A stretch of DNA of 64,000 nucleotides from Lingula anatina. Taxonomy: Eukaryota; Brachiopoda; Lingulata; Lingulida; Lingulidae. The stretch covers positions 75,682 through 139,681 of the forward strand of contig NW_019775433.1 of NCBI RefSeq assembly GCF_001039355.2. The letters run 5' to 3'. Below, one piece after another: positions 50,801 through 60,546 of this stretch. A program made the translations under genes and the position numbers. The first letter of the stretch is position 1; every line of letters starts with the position of its first letter. The notes beneath the pieces are model-generated. The model had not been told where the DNA came from. It searched no databases and was given only the letters and a program-made list of their open reading frames with translations.

Positions 50801-52324
50801 AATAATATCCCAACACAAATTTATACTTGGTCTGGAATACTGACATATGGAATATTCCCGTTTCATTAGCTTTGCCCTCTTGCACGGAATGGAAACGGTT
50901 TAACAGCACTAGCGGCCTCTATTGGGTTGACCCAGATGGCGGTGGAGGTGTGGCCGCTTTCGAGGTGTATTGTGATATGTCAACTGCACCACCCACTGTG
51001 ACATTTCACCATGATTATGAAGACAGGACACACGTGATGGGCTATGACGCGGCTTTGTCCTATTCGGTAGATTTGTCGTATAACTGTAAGTGTTGCTTTG
51101 GAGTTAATGCATTGATATTTAAAAAAGCAGCACCCCACCCCCCACCCCCCCCCCACCCCCCAGTTGAACTTATTAGTAGTTGCGTTTATGACATGAAAAA
51201 CTATTGTCTTTGTCTGTTTAAACCTCGAGTTTTACTGATCTGCTCTATTAGAATATAAAAATATACACATGCAAAATGTATTATAATCATAGAAAGGTAT
51301 GGATAACTCTACCAGTATCTCCTCAACACAATTGTTATTCAATTACCAGAATCTATCGCTCATTGAAGTGCAGGGCTCCGTAACTCGAAAGCGTCGCGCA
51401 TTGTGACCGAGCGCAAGCGTCTCTATTCCATAACTCGGGATTTACTCGCCCCATACAGGCCCTAATAGCCTCGAAATGAAAGGTGATTCGCAATTCGCTA
51501 TGCTTTCGAGTTACGGAGCCCTGAGCCCCGTAGCTCGAAAGCATCGCGTATTGCGAATAGCGATATCATATACAGGCTACAATGTATTATATGGGGCGAA
51601 TATGGGCGAGTTATGGAATTGAGACGCTTGTGCTCGGTCGCAATGCGCGATGCTTTCGAGTCACAGGGCTCAGATCTATCTGCTGCAGTGTTGTACGTTG
51701 TATGCATGTTTCAGTAACTACAGATCAAATAGCAGCTTATGTGGATATCGTCGGCTTCAACTGTACCCAATACATCAAATATGAATGCTACGGTTCAAGT
51801 TTACAAAATCATGCCGGTGCTATATTTGCCGCCTGGTACGATCGGCACGGACAGCAGTCAACATTCTGGGCCGGCGGGGATCCAGATGGCACCACAGGCA
51901 ATTGCGCATGCGCAAAAGACGGATCCTGTGCACACGCCAACAATTGTAAGTTTTGATGGCACCAAGGTTATAAATTAAAGCGTAAAAATAAGGAATTGGC
52001 CTGTAATTTATGTGCACATTTCAGTAATCTTCGAGTTCGTTATTTTATATCATTTCATAGATAAAATGAAGAAATAAATAATGCAAAACATTTGGAACAT
52101 TTAAAAAAACATTTTGTTATCACTGAATTGTAATTACACATATACTGTTCATATATTAAATTGTAGATTGCAACTGCGACTCAAATGACTTCGTTTGGCG
52201 AACAGACGAAGGTTACATCACTCAACCGGAGTATCTGCCAGTGTCTATTGTAAAGTTTGGGGACGCTGGTGAAGGACAGGAACAAGGCTATCACACTATA
52301 GGACCTGTGGTTTGCCTGGGATAA
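38825..52324 (+). CDS. Gene 4: divergent paralogue without the WSC-like exon; frame shift and assembly gap
   Basis: Exons: 38825-39164, 39583-39892, 41638-41931, 42425-42553, 43001-43168, 43497-43687, 44317-44418, 44729-44867, 45410-45667, 47872-48059, 48791-48959, 49709-49786, 50285-50452, 50870-51085, 51715-51945, 52167-52324 (TAA). Start at 38825 was chosen because the leader MGCHLQLFFLLSSLYLG is a good signal peptide; the frame is also open upstream to 38702. Domain order matches genes 2 and 3 except that exon 15 is missing, so the third fibrinogen-like domain is uninterrupted. Exon 16 is five codons longer. The FN3 exon has one base too many. Exons 8 and 9 recur at 46480-46618 and 47161-47418 beyond a run of N; I treat that as an assembly artefact. 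With the frame repaired the protein would be about 1045 residues. It may be functional, or may be a young pseudogene if the frame shift is real. Confidence 0.8.
39583..39892 (+). pseudogene. Gene 4 FN3 exon with one-base frame shift
   Basis: The exon is 310 bases long, whereas a phase 1-1 exon must be a multiple of three. The first part reads PPEILSVQATQPNTLEMNWT up to VDVKPYG and then meets a stop near 39717. The remainder of the FN3 fold (DSAYVTVL, DPGQLANVTS, YTIRLTA) continues in the next frame from about 39706. The shift lies around 39700-39715 and behaves as one extra base. The donor and acceptor are intact and both halves still look like FN3, so a sequencing error is as likely as a true mutation. 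Confidence 0.75.
45989..46251. other. Assembly gap (run of N, 263 bases)
   Basis: Undetermined bases inside gene 4 between exon 9 and exon 10. The left contig stops in a run of C; the right contig begins just after the position matching a GGGGG run in its left twin. Confidence 0.99.
46252..47739 (+). repeat. Duplicate of 44501-45988 (unmerged contig overlap) with second copies of exons 8 and 9
   Basis: Bases 46252-47739 repeat 44501-45988 at a constant offset of 1751, with one difference seen (G at 45600, T at 47351; Arg against Ser in the SUEL domain). The duplicate begins exactly at the right edge of the gap, and its twin ends exactly at the left edge. This is the pattern of two overlapping contig ends that were scaffolded instead of merged. 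It contains second copies of exon 8 (46480-46618) and exon 9 (47161-47418). Confidence 0.9.
51371..51673. repeat. 300-bp palindrome in gene 4, at the place of the missing exon 15
   Basis: Two arms of about 150 bases (51371-51520 and 51525-51673) are inverted copies of each other around a centre of about four bases. The block ctcgaaagc is found near the outer end and again near the centre of each arm. The element looks like two head-to-head copies of a fold-back repeat. It fills the intron between exons 14 and 16, where genes 1-3 carry the WSC-like exon. Confidence 0.75.
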
Positions 52325-54118
52325 GGCCCAGATGGGCAGTTCACCAGATGCTTGCTTCCTTCTTTGTCTTTGAATATTGTGGATCCATCCGACTTTGTCT
52401 AGTTATCACAATTTAATTGATATTGGGACGTAATGATAACATAAATGAAAACTATCATAAATTATTGGGAATACGAACACAGTGCGTGTCCAGGCATGTT
52501 TACGGGAACAGATGGAAGACCACTGTTTACACGACATATTAACATACCCGGCTATGGTATATGCATTTTTTCTGTCATTATGTAAATGTAAATGATAGAG
52601 GGTAGTGGTGATTATGTACAAAAAATTAATTACAGAGAGGAAAATATACAATATAATACGTTACAGTAGAGGTAAAATGTGCAATTTAATGTAAAATATT
52701 CTAATTATGCACTATCACTATGAGTGCGGGGCAGCTTGACAATATATTTTTACGTAATGACTCACAATCGGCAAGGCTTTTATATCCTTTGTACATAGTA
52801 ATACATTTATCAGAATCACTTATATTTTTACTGAGTGTACCCTATTAGCTGTTTATTGACAGTTGCATCACGATAATCTAATACCGACATTCCGACTTCA
52901 CAAATTTGCTTTGGCCACTGTAGGAACTTACTGAATTTGTCCAATTCTAATGAAAATGAGTACAAAAACAAGTCCTACTGCAATTGTGCTCTGTGTAAAT
53001 ATCAATGCTTACATAATGCAGACAGACAGGTAACTAGAGGGAGTAATGACGGGTTGTCTGTATTCTTATTCTTTCTTGAATCAACAAACAACCGTGAAAC
53101 TACTGTAAAAGGAGAACAAATAAACAATAAACATCTCATAAAACAATCTAATCAAACCAAATTTACATGTAGGGGCCTACTTACTTATACAGTTTCCAAA
53201 CACTGTTCATATTTAAAAAGGTGTCAATTCCTCATTAACAAAATTAATTAAAGCTACAAATATGTCATTTCATAAATTTTACAGCTTGTGGCACAGTAAT
53301 TAAATCTCGTCTCATTTTGACGACGCGTGGGGAGGCGTGTGAGAGGTGGAGAGACCATTACAGGATTTAGCAGTTTTCCTTTCATGTAGGTCCGCCGTAT
53401 TTAGGCTGTGGACAAGCTAGCACTCTGTTCTTCTCATTCTGAATGGCCCCTAAGCCACGTTTCCCTTACATATGATATTGCTAACACTATTGTAACACTA
53501 TTGTGAGATCAAACACTTACTAGTAGCAAATACAGTACATACTCTATAAACATACACTTATAATGTAGTCATTTAGTGTGAATAACATTACTCTTAAACA
53601 ATAACATAAATGCCATATGCTTACTTTTTAGCTATCTTCTAAGGTCTCCTTAGCTAAGGTTCTGCCTGTCTCACTACTTTCAAACGTCTGCCAAAATCAG
53701 CACGGAAAAGGCTAGTAGGTCAAATGGACTACTTCTCACTTATGTAAATCATAGGTGGAGAGACTGTGATTGTGTTAGCTGTGCTTCTAGTACTGTCGGC
53801 GCAATCATTGCACCTACAAGTAATTCAATACCTAGATCGTAATGCAGTATGCCGGTCAAGTGCTCGGAAAGGTGATTAAAAACACATGCCTGCTTACGAA
53901 TGAGGCATATTCAAGGACATTAATCTCCAGTCTTCAGTTGCAAGTGTTTTTTTTTTCATTGAAATAACACTATGCCTGTTATTTGATTAAACTGAACTTA
54001 CCAGTAAAAATCTCATTATACTGTATAATCACTGCACTATTCACAGTAAATGGACGCAAAACAATCAGTATTGTGTGGTTTATTTTAAAGAAAACGTATG
54101 AGAGGTAGTCTTCACACT
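52325..54118. other. Region between gene 4 and the folate-receptor-like gene (convergent)
   Basis: Holds the 3' ends of two convergent genes. At 53436-53453 the stretch ctcattctgaatggcccc resembles the right end of the MITE at 20326. No coding exon found. Confidence 0.45.
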
Positions 54119-56254
54119 TCACCACATAGTCAAAATACAAATGACAACGCAGACAAAATGGAGAAAGTACAACACTGATGAAAAAGGCGGACATGCGGAA
54201 ATAACTCCAACTTTTCTTCGCGCAACATCTATGTTAGGATTCGGTTTATTCACATCAAATCCAAACTTCATGCACGGCTGGTCATCTGGCGTGACCTTGA
54301 AGGAAAAATCCCAAATTGTTTCGCAGAAGTTGGTGGACGAGTTGTATATGGCATCATACCGCCTGCATTGCTGTCCTGGTCCACAGATATTCAAACCTGT
54401 TGAAATGACATAACAGTATTTTGAACATTGCGATACACTTACGTTATTTTTATCAGTTTCATTTATTTGCAAAAACAATGTATGATAAAACCAAAGTAAC
54501 TTATTTTGTTCCACATTAAACCGCAAAAAGACGTGGAGAAGTCACACTTTTACTGGTCGATTTTCAATATAAATTTTCTAGGCAATCAAACGTCATCGGA
54601 CAATTATATATAAACTGCAAATGTTGTCATACCATGAGCAATAGAAAACACCCAATTCTAATCCTGTATGTACACTGCTATACATATCAACAAACGTTAT
54701 TATATATATGGCATATCTTGATTAAATGGTCGTCATTGGGCTTATAAGAACATGCAGTGCGTTAGATGTGATAAAATAGCCTCGTTGCAGTGTGTTAGAT
54801 GCGATATAATAGCCTCTATAACACAATGCTGAGCACTCACCGTTTGCGTCACGCACAACGTCGTTATACCAGTTAACATAACAAGTAAACTCGTGTTTGC
54901 ACGCGTCCCACCAACGATTGCATTCACTGGCACACAGTGGGACATCCTTAAACCTCTCCTTCTCAGGTGCGGCATCATGGGTCTGAAAGTTTTATTTTTA
55001 CAAAAACGTCTTTACTTTGATGCGCGATATTGTCATTCGTTGAAATAATAAACCTTTAAAGGTGTAAATATTTTAAAGAGGACAGTGATAGCTTAAGTTT
55101 CAATTGCCTGCATGTCTTTGAGGTTCAGTGATTTAGAATACAAAACTAAGGCGCAGGTTACTCTCTAATCAAAGGGTGCGCTAGCGGTCTGTTACATCGG
55201 TGTACAAAATTATTGTATCGGCTGTAAATAAACTTTAATTTTATTTTGAGGCCCCTGGTATCAAAAAAGAAAAGAAAACACTTAATTGGCCCTCTGACCT
55301 GTATTCTCATAGTAGTCCAATACGTGTTGGGACTGTGTGAAACACTTGCACTGCGCCTTAATGCAGACTAACCACAACATACATTAAATTAATGGGGAAA
55401 AGTGAAGTAAGAAAACAGAAAACCATTTGCTCTGTATTTCAAATTAACGTCAAATAGATCCATATACACGTATACTTACAGCTTCAGTAATCCAAGGTCC
55501 TATATTTGGGGAACAGAGGAAAAAACAAAGTTCGTCAAAGAACTCCCTGTGGCAGGCAGAGGACAGGGACGATTTCTGGGGACAGATATTGTAAATGGTG
55601 ATGTTTTGAAAGTTTTCGTTCTCTTCAAATGTATTCGTGATCCCCGGTTTGCAGCAGCTGCGGTCTCGATAGCGAATACACTAAAATGAGAAAATATATA
55701 GGCCTAACTGTAACTCAGTGCCATACATTTAGCCTTGATACATGTATGCGTGTAGACCCTCTAGCCATGAAAAGTTTACGAGTACATGTAGGCAATTAAA
55801 AGTGTTTTAACAGTGAGTTGTGGGAATGCATTTACCCCAGCACGACCTGATCGTCGATTCCAACTGTATCGCTTGTGTTTGTTAATTTGCTTCATATATT
55901 GAATTACATTTAATACTACTATATGTCGTACACAAGATTTCGAAGCCACTCACTAGAGTAAACAGGGTATGCGCACATATCGAGTCCAAAGATACGGCAT
56001 TTACATTGAATCAACATGCATATATATATAGATAATGCACGGGGAAGTTATAAAGTAATGGAAATGTCAGATCTGGTCGTACTTACCTCTAACTTCGTAT
56101 CAGGAGAAGGGCTTGGTTTGCTAAAGCCTGGCAACAATTCCATGCATCTGTTTAAGGAATCGGTGGTCGTATCTGCCTTAACTGCCCATATCAAAAATAC
56201 GGCATACACCATTTCAAAAGATACAATCGTCAGATGTTTCTGCTTAACGAACAT
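54119..56254 (-). CDS. Folate-receptor-family protein, secreted or GPI-anchored
   Basis: Four exons on the minus strand, 5' to 3': 56254-56087, 55680-55480, 54982-54841, 54396-54119, all with AG/GT junctions, giving 262 residues (the family is usually about 250). The start at 56254 gives a good leader (MFVKQKHLTIVSFEMVYAVF); the frame is open to an earlier ATG at 56350, and a later ATG at 56212 is also possible. Family landmarks: CMELLPGF, KLE-x(2)-CIRYRDRSCC, CHREFFDELCFFLCSPNIGPW, ERFKDVPLCASECNRWWDAC, FTCYVNW, CGPGQQCRRY, FCETIWDFSFKV and a cluster of paired cysteines. The last 25 or so residues are hydrophobic (FSSVLYFLHFVCVVICIL), as expected for a GPI-anchor signal. Several residues that contact folate in mammalian receptors appear changed, so the ligand is uncertain. 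Confidence 0.88.
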
Positions 56255-57533
56255 GCTGAGAGCTTCACGAACGTATAAGCCTACCGGTTTAGCGGATTTA
56301 CAAAGGAAATACCCAGCCCGAGTACGAGAAAGAGACGTCCTACTTTCCATTTGATATGAATCTTGTTTGACCCATTTTCAGTTATGGGCTCTTGAAATGA
56401 AAATACCAACACTGACGCGTGGCGGTTCAATGGGCTTACACAAGACGTGAATTTAAATGCCCCCTAGAAATTGTGAACATGCTTTAATGGGGAAAACATG
56501 TACATGTGTAACTGGAGGGGAAATGTCTGCTACGACGTTCAACGTATCTTTCAAATAAAGATCGTTTTGCACTTTGGAGTAATTCATCTTTCAGAGTCCG
56601 GTAAATGGGAAGGGTTTCCTTGAGGTGATATGTATAACACTACCATAAATACATAAGGAATCCCCTTTTAATATCGCTGACAATATAAAAATAAATGTAT
56701 AATTCTTGGATGGATTGAACTTTTATTACACACTAAACAAAACATTCCATCTACCTTTTACACGACACCAGAAGGCAAATAAAATAAAATCAACCTGACG
56801 GTAAACACCAGCTTTGTCAACTTCACCATTTTGTTTATTTCAAAAAGTGCTCTTTCTCCATGCGTGCATTAAATATTTGATTCCTATGCCGCGCATGTTG
56901 AATGCAGGTGTTATTTTATTGTATTTAAAGGGATAATAACCTTTCGTTTTGGCCAAAAAATGAATTTTCCTGAACTAAACAACAATTTTCTCACACTTAC
57001 CAATGGTAAATGAATCCATTTTTACATTCAAAGTTAGTCCCTGGTTTTTTTCTAAAAAGATTTTTTTTTTTTTTTGTTAAACTCTCTTAAGAAATTATAA
57101 CAGAGTATAGCCATCAGTGGAGGTCAGGTGGTCTGAAGACAAGCTCAGATATCAGAATAAAAGCTATAACTGCCGTTTTTGTGGTAAAAAAAATATATAT
57201 TATATTTCTATGAGTTATTCACAATGTTTTTATTGTGAAATATATTACCCCTTTAACCACAGGCGACCATTATAAATGTATGAATGTTCACTTATTGGTG
57301 CACATGTATAAGTATATGCTTGTGACGGTGTACATGTATAGTGAGATGAAGAACAGAAAATAGATCATTACTTTTAAATTCCTACATGTAGGATGTAATT
57401 ATCTACAGATTAATGCAAACCTAACTCTTTTTATAAATTTATGTCATTACACTAATGCAGGATCATTCCCAAGTTAAACATGCAATTATTGTGTCCAAAG
57501 TCATCTCGGGGCTTTAAAATGTTATTGTTAGAG

Positions 57534-58403
57534 TCACTGTTGCTTGAAACAGAAAACGTCTGCTTTCCCTTGGTTATATCGGTCTACGTGTGTTTTGCAG
57601 GCCAAGTCGTCTCTGGCCACGATACCAGTTGACGACATGCATCCACGTCGTGGTTTCCATATCGGATAGCCCATGGTACCATCAGCTAACCAGCCGCATG
57701 CGCAGACATCAAGACCTTTACCCCATGCAGCTAATAACTGCGCATGCGTTGCAATAGAAGCGCCATATTTGGAACACATTTCCATTGCTTCCGCAAAGGT
57801 AAGCTTATAGTGTCCATCCGGCGACTTAACATGAAAAACTCCAGCTGCAACAAAAGAGTGTTAATGCAATAATGCGATGTCATTATTACTTATCATAATC
57901 ATTGTTATCACTGTTGTAAAGGTTAAACCTACCTTCACATAGGCATACTTGTAGGGCTTGCATTTACTACTATGTACATGTAAAATGTATATTTATATAC
58001 CGGATATTTGTCCCTTGTACAAATAAAAAAAACAAAATTATACAGATAATGTGACTTTTCCTATAACCCCTTATTTATAATTTATAAGCACAGGTATTCT
58101 ACCTTTGGCACAAAATGTTGGATCTCTCTTTAATTTCTCTAGCTGTTGCTTTTGCGCCTCAATGGCCTCCAGCTGCTGTGACAGAATGCGGCTCTGGTTC
58201 TGGATTATCTCCACCAACGCAGAGCACTTCGGATCCTGTGTCTTCAACATTTCTTTTATCTCAGTGACCGCTGCCTTTAGTTGGCTGTTGTCTTGGCAGA
58301 TGTTACAGTAGTTAATATCAGAGGATTGGCAGACCACAACCGCCGCTACCCAGATCCACATCACCATCACCACAAATCCTATTTTCTTCATTTTGTCCTG
58401 CAT
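57534..58403 (-). CDS. Small secreted coiled-coil plus Link-domain protein
   Basis: Two coding exons on the minus strand, 58403-58103 and 57844-57534, give 203 residues. A signal peptide (KIGFVVMVMWIWVAAVVV, about residues 7-25) is followed by a region rich in Q, K, L and E with heptad spacing (about 40-95), likely a coiled coil for oligomerisation. A Link (Xlink) domain follows (about 101-203): GVFHVKSPDGHYKLTFAEA, MCSKYGASIATHAQLLAAW, GLDVCACGWLADG, YPIWKPRRGC and a terminal DVFCF. Link domains bind hyaluronan in vertebrate TSG6, CD44 and link proteins. Here the usual WCNAGW motif reads VCACGW, adding a cysteine. The Link domain alone with a coiled coil, and no Ig or CUB domain, is unlike TSG6 or HAPLN. 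Confidence 0.85.
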
Positions 58404-58943
58404 TTAACAAGAACTTCTAATAAAGACACTTACGTCTTTTCAACGACGGTTTTGTCATACTGTAGGTCGCATCAGTCTTGTAATAATCACAATGGCTAGA
58501 ATTTGGATTATTAAATTAGTTTTAAACTTTTCTTGAAACCAAGATATAAAGAGTGGGGGTGGGTAAAAATAAGTACTTGGTTTATTTATACACTGTATGT
58601 GCCTCAGTGCGTGTAGATTGGGCGTTAAACCTCAACAATCTGTAGGAGCTACAGAATAAAAGATAATTTAGATTATCTTTAATTTGTCACTCTTAACTTT
58701 CTGTAAGATTCGCTTCACCCTATGCCAAGATTGTCTATAGTGAGTTGGTTTGCTTTTTAACAAGGCATCGATCAGAAAATATATATCTTAGTGCCTCCGA
58801 CAGGTATTTCTCCTTGTCTGTTTTTAACCTAAAAACCAATATGGTATGACAACAGATTCGATTTAGATTGACGTTTTTCTCTTAACACCAGATGAAAACC
58901 TGTAAGTGCATGACTATGAACAACTAATGTCGATCTCACTTAC

Positions 58944-59097
58944 CTGTTCAGTTTCCAGACCAGTATGTTTGGGGATGCTCACTTTTTGTGCGTTCGCAGA
59001 GGCGCCAGTAGCACAGGACTCCAGTCACTCTCTAGAGACACGTATAGCTCTGAATTCAGCAGGATATCCGGGATCATGTAACACAATGATTTATATA
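58944..59097 (-). promoter_or_regulatory. TATA box and 5' non-coding exon of the Link-domain gene
   Basis: On the minus strand a TATATAAA box lies at 59097-59090. About 30 bases downstream would place the transcription start near 59060-59066. A consensus donor (CAG|GTAAGT) at 58944/58943 would end a 5' untranslated exon of about 120 bases, to be spliced to an acceptor just upstream of the ATG at 58403. Inferred from sequence only. Confidence 0.55.
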
Positions 59098-60546
59098 GTA
59101 TCGGCCTACACGTATCTGTGACCTACGTCACTCTGTGTAGGTCATTGATTTAATGAAGGGATTCGACACCGCAAACGTCTACATTGTTCCCATTCAAAAG
59201 TAAGTTAAAAGTATAAAATTGTTGCAAGCGACTCAGAAAAGAGTGTGTTATGTTTTGGGAATAAAAGTAGTGGTTTTCTTCAACAGCTGATATTGAAATT
59301 GTTTGACTCTGTAGAAACTACCGTGTAGTTAGACACCCAAATGGAGGCACATAATTCCATTACCATCCTTTTATTGAAGAAAACTCACTACTTTATTCCT
59401 TGCATGCGTCTTTATCTAAAAGAAAAGGGTACAAAGAATCCGTTAAGAAAGCGGGGATTTTTGCAATTTGCAGATTATATGCTGTACGACGGTGACAAGA
59501 CAAAATCAGTACCTCCTTTCTATCGGTCCAAATTGCAATACTATCCCGGAAGTTGGTGGACAATTGTGATAATTTTCATTAAGAATGGAAGAAAAATGCC
59601 TCGCAAGGTCAAGTTATGTGTATGTGAAATATGAAGCAGATGATGGTTAAAAAATAGCGTGCATGTTTTACCAAGCCAGTAGGGTACTGAAAAAGCTTTT
59701 TTTTTCTCCCCACCTCCAGACTAGGGCCGTTTTGATCATTCCCCGACAATGCCTCTAGGGATGCGGTGTTAGTGCTAGGCCTACATGTACATTCGAGAGA
59801 TTAAACAAACAGAGTATAAATAATGTTACGAGTGTTCAGATTTGAAACCTTAATAATTGTACTTCAGGCCTGTACTTTTTCCCTCTCTTTCTTTGATTAT
59901 AAAATATTTTCTTATTATTTTCCTACAAATCACAGCAGTATTCTACAGCTAAGTGAAATTGATAAAATTTCATTAAGAGATTCTTTGAGAATTTACCCAT
60001 CCGTGCACTTGTAAAGCTTTTACAAGGTTTAGTCATTGCGCTAGGGAATTGTGCCTCATACAATATAAACTAAATTGAAAAGTAACTATTGATAAGTTTT
60101 ACGGTGTCACCTCCATGTATAATGAACAGTATTTATATCAACAATGTGCACCGTTGCCAGATCCCTCTGGTGAGTTAGTAAAGTGCCATAGACTATTCTT
60201 TTATAAGTCAATGATCAATTAAAATGATCGACTCAAACGTCCATTTGTTGATCCTCCGATCTAGAGAAAGGAACTTTAATTTAAAAGTTATTTCCGCAAG
60301 TAAATAATGTAGATACATGTACAAGTTGTCGGTATCTGGTTTAGTTCCAGATAGTTATTAAGACGTTTCGTTCTTTAAACATTGCTTTTAATAAACAGGC
60401 CAAATTAGGAGGTCTACATTAGATGAATTTTGGCCAAACTTTTCGTCTCTTCTTAATTAATTATCTCAACTGAAAGTTACAGTGCCACGGGACCAGATAC
60501 GGCCCCCAGTCCTGCGGATGACTCCGGTTGTACCTCCTTTACAATC
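59098..60546. other. Intergenic region between the P450 and Link-domain genes
   Basis: No exon or repeat that I can support. An open frame at 59341-59634 resembles nothing known to me and has low-complexity composition. Confidence 0.5.

Noticed and set aside
54141-54413. Plus-strand open frame over the last folate-receptor exon
   Set aside because: Antisense shadow; the minus strand carries the family motifs.
59341-59634. 97-codon open frame between the P450 and Link-domain genes
   Set aside because: No recognisable domain, no splice context and no conservation to judge by.
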